Origin: Ophiobolus disseminans
Taxonomy: Eukaryota > Ascomycota > Dothideomycetes > Pleosporales > Phaeosphaeriaceae
Assembly (NCBI GenBank): GCA_010093685.1
Contig: MU006242.1
Span: 372,001 to 436,000, forward strand
Length of the DNA stretch: 64,000 nt
Direction of reading: 5' to 3'
Of the stretch, positions 40,002-53,183 are shown piece after piece (position 1 is the first letter of the stretch; every line of letters begins with the position of its first letter). The notes beneath the pieces were generated by a model. The model was not told the origin of the DNA. It saw only the letters and a program-made list of their open reading frames with translations, and did not search any database. Both the position numbers and the translations under genes were made by a program.

Positions 40002-43000
40002 TCAACTAGTAGTGGACGCCCGACTCGAAATCGGCGTAGGGCCATCCCACAGTTTGACTGTCTTGAGGGCAAACTGCTTTGGCTCATTGCACGCGAAAAT
40101 GTTGACATGGTTGTCGTGCAGCGCCGCCGCAGCGATCATGAGTCGGTGAGGATGGAACGCGGTAGCGGCAATTGGAGCTGATCGATCACGGAGAAAGCCA
40201 GAGTAGGGCTCGAAATAAGATACCGGCTGACCGCTGTGGATGTTGAAGATTTTGACGCGATGCTTTTGCGTGCCGCTGAGACGGTTAGCTTCATGCGATG
40301 TGCTCTCGGGTATGGGTAATACTCACGTCGCGAAGACGGGTGCATGCTCGTGGACACTCAGAGTTCGCAAATGATCTGTCGTGGCTAAAATCGTCTTCAC
40401 ACTGCGATCCATGCGGATATCCCACAGCTTGACTTCACCACTGCGGCACCCACTAACGAGTTCACGTTGACCACCACGCTGTAGATGCACATTGGTGATC
40501 CACTGCTTATGCTCTTTCCAAACTTTAACCATGGCTGTGGCAGGTTTTTGGCGCTGGTCGTATACGCGGATGGCACCGTCACCAAAACCCGCAACGAACA
40601 CATCACCCTCAACCTGATCCGAGGTGAGGGAAGTGATGCAAGACCCTGATCTCGCAGGTAAATCCTGCCCTGGTCAGTGTGTGGCATACGCCTGTAAGCA
40701 AGTCACGACTTACACTAGTGCACACTTCAGTGCCTGCATTCCAAACCCGTATCACCTTAACATCCCCAGCAACGAGAACAAGACCCCGTCCTTGTTGCCA
40801 ATCAAACACGAGTCCGGCGTTCTTGTTGCTTGGAACGAGATCAGTGAGGGCTCTGAAGCCCGTTACTAATTCTGTTGCCCCTTTCCTGTCGTAGTTCCGA
40901 AAAATTCTGATCACACCATCGGAGGAACCAGTCATCAAGAGAGCTTGGTCGTCCTCATTGATAAATCGTACATCGGTGATCTTCGAGTCCGGGGGATTAC
41001 CGTTGGAGAAGCAGTTGTTCCTGACAACGGTCTTTGAATAGTCGATGATGTTGACAGTATCCCGATTGTCCGTCACTACAAGATGATCTTCGAACTGGTG
41101 GAAGCACATCTTCATGGGCTGGCTGAGGTTATCAAAGTAACCCCGGGGAACGTCCCAGCGGTTGGAGACAGCGACTTCTTTCTGAGGTTGAGTTTCGGCA
41201 ATGATTTTGTCGTTGCGATTCCGACGCCACAGCCTACCATTGTAGTCTGTACTGCCGGGTTCGTCTGCCTCTGTAGGCTTCATCTGCGGCTCGCGGAAGT
41301 ACTCTACAGACCACTCGAAGAAAACGCTTCTCAGCGGTAGTTCAGGCTTCTGGGACATGTCCCTCGGCCTGAATCCCCTTGACTTTGGTTCTTCTTCCAC
41401 ATGATACTTCTCTGGTGTCTGAGGACGCGAATCAGTAGTTGTTGCGGGCACATCCTCAGGTTTCAGTCGTGATAGTGGCTTTTGCGGCGAAGTTGTGGGA
41501 TCCTGGCCAGCCCAAAGACTTTTAAGTGAAGCGCCAACGCTTGTCGACTTGCGCATACCGCCAAACAGAGAGAGATAACTAGAGTCTTTTGTCGGCGTGG
41601 GAGGGTTTGTCGATTTTTGGAGAGTCGGAGCCTCATCTGGTACACGACGAGTAGGTCGAGCAGCCGACATGGCCTTCGCAGCTTCCTCGAAGTGTGGTTG
41701 CACGTGTTTGGCTAACGGGGACTCGAACAACGCGATTAATATGTGATCTACCACAATACCCGAGTCTTTGGCGATCTCCGGATGTGGGTCAACTGACATG
41801 ACCAGCAACTCTTTCCAAATAGCCGAGTATATAGTGTTCTGTGAACAGAGACTCGATACCGAGGAGTCGTGGCCTGAGGTTGGTCGAACTTTCATATAAA
41901 GCGCATCGCTGTGCCCATCTTCCGGGCGCGTTGCTGTCGTGGCGTTTCTCTCCATCAAAAATTGTTCGTAGGCTGCAACAATGAAGCGGGACTTGTAGCG
42001 GGCAACAAAAGCTGAGAAGAACATCAGCAGTTCTTTCCTCACCATGCTGTTACCGTCCATGGTCACAACGAGGACCATAGACGCAATCGACTCCTCGATG
42101 TTAGCGACTTGGGCGGTGACATCTCGGATACCAAGAAACGAGGTTAGGGCGTGCAGCATGGCAGCTCTGACCTCAGCCACTGGATCGACCACGAGTTCAC
42201 ATAGTCTCTCGTGTGCCATGCAGCGAATTCCGACCCATTTGGCTTCCTCGTAGTTCACCCAGAGCTTGCTTAAACAAAGACATGACCACTGCCTAAGCAA
42301 AGGATTTTGCATGTCTTTCAGATGATCGAGGCAGCTCTCCACCAGTTCTGTGCTCAAGGACGCGCGCTGTCCTTGGTTGTAATCTTTGCAGAACATCGAG
42401 ATGATGAATGCGCACATGGCTCGATGTTCGCTCGCGTTTTGTATGGGAATACCTGCGCTGTGTCAGCAAGTGGCATTACGCTCGTCAGAGCATGCCATAC
42501 CTGAATTAGGGTTGAAGATATTGATGAAATATTGATATCCATTGTCTTTTAGTAAATCAGCCTGGCAGGACTGGTCGACGGCAAGGATGCGCGCCCAAAT
42601 GAAGACCATGACAGGTTTCAATTCATTTGCCTGCGATTGCAGTAATTTCAGCACGTATGGGAAGATGCCGATGCTGAGAGCAAGATTAACGGCCCAGGGC
42701 CCGTGATCCAGGAAGCTTGATAGAAGAATCAAGGCCCGAAGCCGATGAACCTGGCTTAACAGGACCTGGAGAACGATAGGAAGCTGCTCGGGTATTTTCT
42801 GCTCCACAGCCCCTTGTGTCAAATATACTTCAAAGGCAGTCAGTTGTTCGGAAAAGAACTCGGAGTGTTTGTACACATATTCCTTCTCGCCTCGAGCTTC
42901 TGCTTGTAGATCGGGAAGCTGGGCAAGGATCAGCTCCACCGCAAGATCCCAGCTGCGCCAGAGAGGATGATCATGGGTTTGGGGAATTTCAGGATGAGAG

Positions 43001-44412
43001 ACAGGGTGACAGTGGTACACGCGCATGATGCGCTGGGCGAGAAGGTAGTTTCGAAACAGAGCTGCGACCATCAAGTCCTGACGGAACAGCTTCTTAAAAA
43101 GTGGTTTCGAGAGCGAGTTCCACGCGATCGTGTCAGTGATTGCTGTGAAAATCCAATTGAGCTCGCCGATGGGCGTTCTCCGCTCAGAGACCTTGCCAGG
43201 AATATGGTGAGCATCGCGGAGGCTGATCCTGGTGGGAAGAGGATTTTGCAAGATGAAGAACTGTACTGCCATGGTAATGGGGTCCGTCAAACAAGACGTG
43301 AAGATGTCTGCCGGCAACTCGGGGTTGGTTGGAAGAGACTCTTTCTCTCTACAAGCTGCTAAATGGATACAGTCACTGAAGTCCACATACTCGGTGTTGG
43401 GGTCCCTCCGTCGAGCTTCCTCGAACTCGGACTGGTGTTTCTCGGCGAATCTATTGAAGTTGCTAATGATGAGGCCAGCGTCGGAGCAGTCGTAGACGAA
43501 GAGACTCGGGGCTCCGATCCAGCTCTGCAAGTCGTAGAGTGATAGGGGTATGTATTGGGTGTAGTTTCGATTGAACACCCAGATCTCGCCCGAAGAGGTG
43601 GGCTTCGGCACGCCATGGCCGTTGTAGTGGAACAAGACGCGCTCGTTGCGTGCATTGCGCCTCAGCGTGGAAGTGTATTTCCTGGTTTCCTCGGTAGTGG
43701 GATCGAGCAGCAACTTGTACCGGGTACGCATACTGAGCTGCTCGTACTGTGTCTGCAGGGCCTTGCCAATCTGATTCATGGGCGTGTGTCCGGGGGTCTG
43801 GGAGGTGACGGTCGGGTCGATCCAGCACTCGTCCTTTGCACAGGGATTCGTCTTGATGACATCGGGCGGGTCAACACCGATGTTGAGGCACAGGGCGAGG
43901 ACGGCAGAGACGGTCTTGAGGCGGTCTCTCATGCGCCACTCCTGCACAGGGAATGCGCTGACTTCGGCCTTGGGGTGGCCACCCGTCTCGTGCTTCTTGT
44001 CGGTGTAGTACATGAAGAAGTTCGACGTCAGCAGGTTACTGTATTCTTCCGAGTTGAGCTGATCATCCCAGCCGTGGCGGATCTTGAAGTGGCCGTCGAT
44101 GCTCCCCTCGTCGGCGCTCTCGGGGGGCGCCGCGGACTGGCGAGGTCCAAAGTCGCTTCTTGCGCGCAGAAGCCCCGGGCGTGCAGAGAGTGCGCCAATG
44201 GAGGCGGAACGGGCGACGGGTGCTTGCTCGTCCATGGCGGTGCGGGTGGGCGAGGCGTTCCTCGAGGAGCCGGGCCGCGAGCTGGAGCGGTGGTGGAGGA
44301 GGTGTGCGTCTGCATCGAGGCCGTTCACCTGGACGCGCGCGGGCGCATGCGAGGCCAGCGGGTTTGGGTGTGCATGGCCGCTGCGGAGGGGCAGGTCGTC
44401 GGAGCCTCTCAT
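40002..44412 (-). CDS. KOG1: TORC1 subunit Kog1 (raptor)
   Basis: Scaffold that presents substrates to TOR kinase in TORC1, on vacuole or endosome membranes. Four exons on the minus strand: 44412-42501, 42452-40714, 40664-40327 and 40275-40002; 1420 residues. The raptor N-terminal conserved domain (about 100-420) has NLLTSNFFMYYTDKKHETGG and the caspase-like pair HYNGHGVPKPTSSGEIW and SLFVYDCSDAGLI, followed by FTSCLTDPITMAVQFFIL. HEAT-like repeats fill the middle (LSIGIFPYVLKLLQSQ; AEVRAAMLHALTSFLG). Seven WD-type repeats end the protein (LLMTGSSDGVIRIFRNYDR; VFVAGFGDGAIRVYDQR; ELVSGCRSGEVKLWDIR). The start is the ATG before RGSDDLPLRSGH; upstream frame without ATG is treated as leader. Confidence 0.93.
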
Positions 44413-45394
44413 TGTGAAGGCACGCAAGCAGCGGCGGCAGTCGACGCGCCCATGTCGGTGCAGAGGGCAGGCAGGTCTGAGGGTCACTTGCTGGCGATGA
44501 GGTTCAGTGTTGGTCCCGTCCAGTCGTCACGCCAGCCGCGGTGAACCATTTGCGTCGAGCTCAAGCTTCGAAGCAGCAGGCCGCTAGGCCGCAAGGGGAT
44601 GGCGGTGAGGCACGTGAGATGTGCCTGCACGCCGGCGGGTCCCATTTAGGTACATGCTAGCTACCGGAGTGCCTGTGGCCGCGGCGTGGGCCTCAAGCTA
44701 CCCGCAGCGCAGTGTTGTCGCCAGCGCCGTTGCGTCCCATGGCACAACCGACGGAACGCTGAACACGGTAGACTACCCAGGCCCCAGGAAGAGTCTGCGA
44801 TGAACGAAGTCCCCGTAGTTGAGCTTCGCTTCTGTCCCAGCCAATCGTCGTCGCGTGCCGCACCCTGTCGCCGTGTGCCGATCATTGCAGCGTCTCAGGG
44901 GCGCCGCGACATTCAAGTAAACCGTGTACATCACCCGGCCTGGGCACTTCCGCTGCGTCTACGCTATCGCACTACCGCTATCTGACATCGACCCTCCCGT
45001 CGCCCTCTTTGACTGCAGCACCAGGAAGTCGCCGCTGCTCGTCTTGCGCCCGAGGACTGCTCGACCTGCCCAGCGCCCCCGTTGCTGCCGCCGCGCCAGG
45101 TGCTCATTCACCACCACCGCCATCAAAGCCACTGCCAGTCCACCCACGCACACGTCGGCTCCCGGACGGCCTACGAACGCTCTGCGCCCCGACGAGACTC
45201 CCCGCGACATGCGCCCAGCGCTCCTCGTCCATCACCGCGCCTGAACCACGTTGCGCACAACCGCCCGTATCAAACCCAGCCTCCCTTTCGCGCGCAGGGC
45301 CCCAACGGTCGAACTCACGAGCCGTCGCCCGGCCGAATGTGTGCTTGACTGGCACCCGCGGCCAGTACATTGTTCCCACGCTTGAATTGGCGCC
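44413..45394. other. Divergent promoter region of KOG1 and the kelch gene
   Basis: About 1 kb, CT-rich toward 45000-45390. It should contain both promoters and 5' leaders. Overlapping open frames here reflect base composition. No RNA gene or repeat was seen. Confidence 0.45.
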
Positions 45395-48300
45395 ATGTCG
45401 TTCCTCTTCGGCAAGAAGAACAAGCAGCAGACGAATGCGCTCCCGCCTGCCACCAGGGAGATAACCTCGTCACACGGTCCCACCGCCCCAGCACCCGCTG
45501 CCAATGGAGGGGGCATCCGCGACGTCGACAAGAGTCGCCCCGCGCCCCAAACCCAGACTTCGACGCCTGGGGGCAGCGTGAACAATTCGTTCAGCTCGCT
45601 ACAGAACCAAGGAAATGCTGCCACCACGCCTGAGCCCAAGGCGCTGCGTGACCGCCCGGATCTCAATGCACAGGTACAATGCTTCTTCACACCGTGGTCT
45701 GCGCCTCGACTAACTGTGCTTACAGGCTGCACGAAGCATGGGCAGCCCGCCAGACTCTCCCTATCCGTGGGCATCTCGCCGGCTGAACTTCACCGCAGGC
45801 AATCCCTTCCCGCGGTACGGCGCCGCCATCAACGCAACCGCCTCGAAGGACGGAACCATCTACCTCATGGGAGGTCTTGTTGGCGGCGCCACGGTCAAGG
45901 GCGACCTGTGGCTGACAGAGATGGGCAACGGAAGCATGGCTTGCTACCCAATATCGACCACAGGAGATGGCCCCGGGCCGCGCGTGGGACACGCGAGCCT
46001 TCTGGTGGGCAACGCCTTCATCGTCTTCGGTGGCGACACCAAACTGGCCGACAACGACGATCTGGATGATACCCTGTATCTGTTAAACACCTGTGAGTAG
46101 CTCGCGTGAGGTGAAGACTGTTCTCCGCTTATCGACGCACAGCAACGAAGCACTGGTCGCGTGCATTGCCTCAAGGCGCTCGTCCCACGGGACGCTACGG
46201 GCATACTCTGAACATACTAGGTTCCAAGATCTACATCTTCGGCGGTCAGGTTGAGGGTTTCTTTTTCAACGACCTGGTCGCCTTTGACTTGAACTCGCTG
46301 CAGTCCTCCGCAAGCCGTTGGGAGGTTCTACTTGCCAACACAAAGGAGCAGGCCTCACCACAAGGCAGAGCACCGCCAGCCCGGACCAATCACTCCGTGG
46401 TTACCTGGAACGACAAGTTGTATCTGTGCGTTTCCTCGTCCCAGATTGTTATTACGCATGGCTAACTTTGCTCACAGGTTCGGTGGCACTGACGGTGTGA
46501 CTTGGTTCAATGATGTCTGGACGTACGAGCCGCGGTCAAACGCTTGGACTGAGCTGGACTGCATCGGCTACATACCAGTGGCTCGGGAGGGACATTCTGC
46601 TGCCCTTGTCAACGACACAATGTACATATTCGGTGGACGCACACAGGAAGGCGTAGATCTGGGCGATCTTGCGGCCTTCCGTATCACCTCCCGCCGTTGG
46701 TACATGTTCCAAAACATGGGTCACTCTCCATCTCCACGCTCTGGACACAGCATGACTGCTTTCGGGAAACACATTGTCACTATGGGAGGCGAGCCAAGCT
46801 CTTCTGTCAGCGACAGGAATGAGCTTAGTCTCGCCTACATTCTCGATACTTCCAAGATCCGCTATCCACCGAACGAGAGCGCGCCCTCTCAGCAAACGCT
46901 GAACGCACCGAGGAAGCTAAGCGCTGGCGAAAGGAGCAATATTCCACTAGGCAAGGCTGCGCCTGCTGCAGGGCCTGAGAGTATGATATCTGGACCCCAA
47001 GTCACTCGAGCTCCTGATGCGATGGGAGCTGGTGCTGGTGCTGGTGCTATTGGCTCACGCTTACCCCGTGCTGCCGGGCAAGCACCACCAGGGCCTCCTC
47101 CGCTCCAGCAGCCCCCTCAACCGCGAACAAATGGGACAGTCGCGCAAGGTCCTGCTAATGCTAGGAGTAAGACTCCGACCAAAAGCGAACGCGTCTATGG
47201 TCCCCCTCTGGATACCGCGTATTCAGTCACTTCAAACAGAGAAGAGTTATCGCCATCGAGCCGCGACAGCCCTTCAGCCCCTGAAGCATCACGCAAAGCA
47301 TCTGATGCCATCAGCCAAAGAACGGCGAAAGAGTCGATGGATACATCACGTTCTGGCAGTATGGTCTCAAGAAATACATCCCGTTCACATCGGCAGCAAG
47401 GTTCACAAGACAGCGTTGAACAAAGTACCCCAAGACGTTCGGAAGACATGCCGCATCCACGAAGTCTGAGTCGTGAAATTGAACATCCACCTATTGACAG
47501 TGGATTGGGTGTGTCGCCTGCTATCAACTCACAAAATAACGAGGTGTTCCGCGATCTTGAGCTTGCTAAGAGCCGGAACGCATGGTACGCCTCAGAGCTC
47601 GCTCTCGCGCGGAAAGCTGGCTACAACCCTGGATCCTCGACCAGTCCCATGTTTGATGAACGATCAACAGACATGCTTCGAGATGAAGACAAACCGCTAG
47701 TCGAAGCGCTGTTCAAGATGAAAGCTGAACTTGAACGTGTTCAAAACTCCATTAAAAGTCAGGGCGAAGACGCGGCCAGAAGAATTGCCGAAGTAGAGAA
47801 ACAACGTGATGCGGCTGTCAACGAGGCTATCTACGCCAGGACGAAGTTGGCTGCTCACGGTGGTGGCAGCCAGAACGGAACACCTCAGCCAGATGCTATC
47901 AGGAACGTAGGGACGCCCGACATGGATCGCATCCAGGACATCAACCGCCGATTGGTCGCATCCTTAGCTGCGCAGAACGAGCTCTCGACAAGATTAGACA
48001 AGGTGACGTCAGAACTACAGGTAGAGAGAAGGGCCAAGCAGCTCGCAGAAGACACTGCAGATGCTGCTCAAAATCGCGTTCAAGAGCTGGACTCTACTCG
48101 ACAGAAAGCTTCTTCTGAATTCGAAAGTCTACGCGCTGATCTACACGAAGCGGAACGTGTAGCGAGGGAAGCTTCTGCCAACGCGGCAGAAGCAGAAACG
48201 TCAGCCAAATTGCTGGCAATAGACAAGCAGGAGCTTAATGCCAAGGCTGTACGTTTGGTCGAAGATTCAAAGCGCCACGCAACTATTCTGCAGTCTCTTC

Positions 48301-49988
48301 GCGATGCCGTCGCTGCATCTTCCGAGAAGTTTGCCTTGTTAGAGAAGAAGTTCGAGGAGGAGAGGTCACAGAGTGATCAGCTTCGGCAAAACCTAGCTCA
48401 GCTGCGTGCAGAGCACGAAAATTGCATGGCAGAGCTAGAGACTGCTTCGCAAAAGCTTCGTGATGCTGAAGAGCTGGCTGCAAAGCATGCTGAAGAAGCC
48501 CGTCTTCATCGCCAAGCAGTAATGACTGGACTCGACAAGGTCGCCGAGCCTGTTAATGAGAGCCAAGATATCATGGACGAGCGAGTTATCATTCTTCAGC
48601 AACAGGTAGAAACGACTAACGCCATGGCACGCAAAAACCAGGCAGCCGCAGATCAAGCATCCGAGAAGCTTCGCCGGGCTGAGGAAAGGATAGCTGGCCT
48701 TGAGGCCTATCAAGAACAGTCCAGCCGGGAAGGACTCGCAATCCGAAAACAGTTGCAACAGTCAATGCGCGATATGCAAGCTTCGGAAGCTGAGAAGGCT
48801 GGAATTCATCAGCGGCACGAACGTTTACGTTTAGATAGCAACGCGTTCGAAGTCCAATTGAAGACGTTGCGGAATCTTCTCGAGGAACGAGGTGTTAACC
48901 CGGTTGATGCTCGACGCTCTCGCGTCCTAGACAGCCCAAGTTCTCGATTTGGAACTCCTGAACTCAATCGTGTCCGAGAGCTTGAGCAGCAGATCGATTC
49001 CATGAATAAAGTACATGAAGAGTTGCGGGCCGTGTTCGAACAGCGAGAACACGACGTGAGCAAGGAGTGGGAAGAAAAGTTGCAAGCATTGCATAACGAC
49101 CATCAGGCTGCTGTCAAATACCTTCGCGGTACAGAGAAGATGCTGGCAAAGATGAAACAAGAACTCGACCGTTACAAGACTACAAATACAAAGCTTGAAG
49201 AGGAGCTTGAGCGGGCACGAAATGACACCCACAGTCTGACTAGGGAGCAGAATGACGAGTGGGAAACACAAAGAACAATGCTTCGTTCTGAGCTATCGCA
49301 GACGCAGGAACAAATGAAGGCCACCGTCTCGAGTCTTGAAAGTCAGCTCATCAAGGTAGAATCTGATCTGGCTGTCGCGCGCCATGAAGCTCAATCTGCA
49401 GCGATGTCTACGAAGCATGCGGAGTCTTTGGCTGATCAAACTCGCCTGGAATTTGAGTCGCTCCAGCGTCAACATGTCCTGGTCGAAGAGCGTGCGCGCG
49501 AAGCCGAGAGCCGAGTACAGATGTTTCTCGATCAATTTGAGACATCTGTGGACAGTTACCGTCGCCAATCTCAACTACCTGCCGGTGGCCTCAACGGAGA
49601 GCTCGTACGCCACCGTACCCATGATAGTGTTGCCTCTGCAGAATCACTCTACAGCCACAATGACGGCTCAAGTACTCCCGAGGCTCTAAATCGCCCTTCG
49701 TCTGCTGCAACACGCAACTCTATGGCGTTGGATAATCTTGCATCTGAACTAGACGCCTTAAGGTCGCATTGGGAGACAACGAATAAGGCCTATCGCTTAA
49801 GTGATCACTTCGATTTTGAAAAAACTCCAACGAGTGACAAGAACGACTTGAGCGATTCGCTTTCGCAATGGAGGAAACGTGTGGATTTGCAGAACGAGAT
49901 GGAAGGAACTCAGGGGAGGGACAATATGACCACAGCGCAATTGGGTGTCTCAAAAGTCTCCACAGCCACGACCACGGGCCCTTCATGA
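45395..49988 (+). CDS. Tea1/KelA-like kelch-repeat coiled-coil cell-polarity protein
   Basis: Cell-end marker related to fission-yeast Tea1 and Aspergillus KelA, which travel on microtubule tips and position polarised growth. Four exons: 45395-45673, 45726-46092, 46143-46425 and 46478-49988; 1479 residues. A short N-terminus (MSFLFGKKNKQQTN) is followed by five to six kelch repeats (about 115-430): DGTIYLMGGLVGG, NAFIVFGGDTKLAD, SKIYIFGGQVEGFFFNDLVA, LFGGTDGVTWFNDVW, TMYIFGGRTQEGVDLGDL and KHIVTMGGEPS. A Ser/Pro-rich hinge (about 460-720) contains a short Gly-Ala run. Long coiled coils span about 740-1330 (AELERVQNSIKSQGEDAARR; RLDKVTSELQVERRAKQLAE; LEQQIDSMNKVHEELRAVFE). The last part is Ser-rich. 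Lengths and order match Tea1-type proteins. Confidence 0.88.
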
Positions 49989-50943
49989 CAAGTTTGATGG
50001 TAGACCGACGATATGGTTGTGGTGTTTTCGAACAAATGGAGTGACGACCACTAAGTGCCGTAATGCTCATAGGCCTGTAGCGTTTCTAATAATTTACCAC
50101 AGAGAAGATCAAGCCACACTTCACAGCTAACTCTCGGTATCCGGCATCCCTGAACATGTTTTCTCTTTTTGATGACGGTACTCTGCATCATAGCCAACAA
50201 CACCGAAGTCGGGCGCAACACGAGCTATGAATAAAAGCTATATGCTACTACTACCATTTGCAACTGTGGTGATCTTAATTTGTTCATTGTTACATATACC
50301 ACACGGCCTATCACTGTCGAGCGGCGTGTAGGTCACAGCTACATCTCACCTATACACGGTATCGTGTGGTGCAATTATTGTACCCAGCAAAACAAAACAA
50401 AAGCTGTTAGCTTCCATCCAATCACCAGTACCACAAGGAAGTGAAGTCTTGAGCTCCACGTGTCGATGTTCCTCAGTGGTACCCTAAGGAAGGTGTGTGT
50501 CATCCCAACTTGACTAAGTTGCAGGTGAAAGTGAAGGTAAAAACCAGGCGTCTGTTCACAGTATTGTCTGCTTATATTTCTCCCACTCTTATTGTGCTTC
50601 AACTGCTTTTGAGCCTCTCGGGTTCGTGCGTGCCCAACAGTCCAACAATACCAAGCGTACCATGTCGTCGCGCAATCCCCGTAAACTGGTTGAAATCCTG
50701 CCCATAGGAACACTTTCCTACTATTGTTCCCGTGCATACAATGGAATGCCTCCGCGAGATGTTGGAGAACAATACATCGAGGCGACGGTCATTTCCACGC
50801 CTCCATATCTATTTTGTTTATGGCATACCCTCGCCACCACTTCCGGTTCTTACTTTTTGCACAACACCTCCAAAATCTCATCACGACTTGCTTCTCCGCC
50901 AAAATTAAAAGCTCATTGACGCTGGTCGTCAGTGATCTCCTTA
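49989..50943. other. Intergenic, no gene seen
   Basis: About 0.95 kb between the kelch gene stop and the next start codon. AT-rich in the first half. Short frames have no recognisable content. Confidence 0.4.
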
Positions 50944-52113
50944 ATGACTACCATTCGAACAACCGAGATGCATCCCCATCATCACTTTAGTAGCGTTAGC
51001 AACTGCCAGGAGGCTGCATTCACTACATCCGGTTCTTCAAGTCACCATACTACGAAGCGTGCGGAATCGAAAGAATGCCCTGCACACGTTAGCGACCACG
51101 AATACGGCAACGTGAATCGAATGGACAGTAACGGCCCGCCCTCCCCTGCACTCAGCTACGAATCCGCGACGGACAAAGACTTCAATCCAGACTGCCAGTA
51201 CCTCACGGACCAGAACATTGGTGAACATATTTCTGCTTTGATGAAGTCGCCATCTCTCAGTGAGCAGCACAAGCTTCTTGTTCTTGCCAGCTTGCCACCA
51301 TCAGTGCTCGAGGAAGCATATAAGGGACACATTGCTTCCTACGGCCCACCACAGGTTTCCTCTTCAATACAACAATTAAGCACCCTCGGTGACCTTAGCG
51401 AAGACAATTACTTGCCACTTGTCGAGCATATCGTGCCTTCGCCAAATCCAGCGGCTCCTCCGCCCGTTTACCCTAGCTACGTTGGGCGTTTCACGACCTC
51501 TGAGCAAGCCAGAAGACATCGCAAGCGTGCTCGGCTTCCTCCCAAAGCACAAGCACCAGATGTTACACGTGTGCGACGATATGGCCGTAAGTTGATATAT
51601 CACTTGCCTACGAGGCACGGCTAATGATTTTCGCGCATAGGCAAGTACTGGGTTCGCCGAATCTACGAAGCCATGATCGACATCACCTATGTGAGCGACA
51701 GTGACTCATCCATTCATCGTCAGCGCTTTGTAGCGTCTGCGACCTTCGAGCCAGCGGATTTGGAGGCCACAGCTCACCACATCTTCGACTCAGCTTTGGC
51801 GGTGCATGAACGAGGCTGGAGTCGTCCGAACGTCTACTACAAAAAGGTTGTTCGTGGGAAGCTCATAGACGTGAGCGAGAAGAGCCTAGAGTCGCGCCTA
51901 GCACGGATCTGCTACTGCCTTCGGCAAAAGAAGGCTACAGTGGACGATGCGGTTCGGGGCGGAATTACCCTTGCGCTCCTCTGCGACAATCCAGAGGCCA
52001 GAGCTTTCACGAAAGCATCAAATAACACGGGTAACAAGAAGCGCGGCGAGAAACTCAGGAAGATCAACCGGCAAGCAGAAGAAGAGCAGGACGACCAGGA
52101 CGAGAGCGAGTGA
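50944..52113 (+). CDS. Unrecognised basic/acidic protein (371 residues)
   Basis: Two exons, 50944-51586 and 51641-52113 (intron GTAAGT...ATAG), joined as RRYGRKYWVRRIYEAMID. The first half is Ser/Pro-rich and contains a short helical block (IGEHISALMKSPSLSEQHKL; LLVLASLPPSVLEEAYKGHI). A basic segment (ARRHRKRARLPPKAQ) precedes the junction. The second half looks globular: RQRFVASATFEPADLEATAH, ESRLARICYCLRQKKATVDD and GGITLALLCDNPEARAFTKA. The tail is charged (EEEQDDQDESE). No signal peptide or membrane segment. The family is not recognised. The first ATG in frame was chosen; a second (MHPHHHF) lies eight codons on. It is convergent with the next gene. Confidence 0.7.
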
Positions 52114-52278
52114 ACGCGGGGTGTGAAGATGGGTGCGAGGCTCCTGGAGAGCTCAGCATCCACTTGTCGCTCGATTTGACTTCTTTTGATGTGCCCTGCT
52201 GCGCAGTACATTTTTACATCTTCAGTCCTTGCATGTTCTTTCCACGCAGCAAACCATTCGCGCATCAGCTCAGGTAGC

Positions 52279-52976
52279 TCAGTAGAATCGTACACCATTA
52301 ATATGCTCAACTTGGACTTTTGCAGCATGTTCCACATTGTCGTTGAAACCGTCCTTCGTTGCTGGGTTATGCGTGGCTTCCTCGGCAGCCGCCTGCCTTA
52401 GAGCTTTGCGTCTCTTCTTGCTCTGGAAAAGAATCTCCTCATTTTCAATGTCATGTAATACTGTGGCGTGTCAGAAGTCCGCGAGGTCGTTGCGATGCTG
52501 AAGCACACTGTGGGTTTCAACTCACCCTCAGCCCACGCCTTCTCGTTGTCTACATCGCCTGTTCCCAACATGCTCTCGACCGGCACATCTTCGCCACTCT
52601 GCACCCGCTCAATCACCTCCCTCAACAAGCCGATTTTGGCTTCAGCCCTCCGCAGGCTGTGCGCTTTCTCTTGCTTCAACCACAATATTTGGATTGCTTG
52701 ACTGCCTACCAAGAGTCCTAGGACGATGTACGGCGTTGCAGGATTCCATCCATAAGATCCTGGGGCATCAGATCGACTCCTTAGGGGCTTCGGCACCATG
52801 GAGATCCAGAAGCTAGGCTGTACTATGCGGGGGAGGGACATGGATCGAGTATTTGGGAGCGAAGGAGCGAGGAGGGCGTAGGTTCTGGCTTGTGGACGCG
52901 CAGGCGGGAACAGATTGATGCGGCAATAAACAGGTGCGCGCAGCAGCTGGCGGAGGTGATGTGAGGCCGTCGACAT
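52279..52976 (-). CDS. Small mitochondrial single-pass membrane protein (DUF5321-like)
   Basis: Two exons on the minus strand, 52976-52526 and 52460-52279 (intron GTGAGT...ACAG); 210 residues. The N-terminus (MSTASHHLRQLLRAPVYCRI, then RPQARTYALLAPS) is a mitochondrial presequence. After PSFWISMVPKPLR and GWNPATPYIVLGLLVGSQAI (one membrane segment, about 98-113) comes the helix ILWLKQEKAHSLRRAEAKIG and a heptad-like stretch to about 150. The second exon gives LHDIENEEILFQSKKRRKAL, and the tail ends VEHINGVRFY. This layout fits fungal mitochondrial proteins described only as a domain of unknown function; the family name is from memory. It is divergent from the thioesterase gene (207 bp). Confidence 0.72.
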
Positions 52977-53183
52977 GGCTGCGGGCGAGTTGGCGGGCTG
53001 TCTGGGACGAGACGGTAGGGCTGCACATGTTTTCCACCGCAAGGGTCCACGCGAAAGAAGGCGAAGCTAGCGCCAGGTTGGACCCTGCAGGTGGGACAAC
53101 ATGCGTTGCCGAGGTAGGCTTCGAGGTTGCACTCCATGCTCCGTAGACACAGGACCTGCCATCTTTCTCAGAAATATTCAGCA

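Noticed and set aside
43555..44544. Long plus-strand open frame (329 codons) antisense to KOG1
   Set aside because: It is the mirror of the GC-rich raptor coding region, has no family motif, and the minus strand encodes the clear raptor N-terminal domain.
45232..45774. Minus-strand frame (180 codons) over the kelch gene start
   Set aside because: Antisense to the conserved start and first intron of the kelch gene; composition shadow.
47020..47055. GCTGGTGCTGGT microsatellite in the kelch gene
   Set aside because: Short in-frame Gly-Ala run in a disordered hinge; ordinary low-complexity coding sequence.
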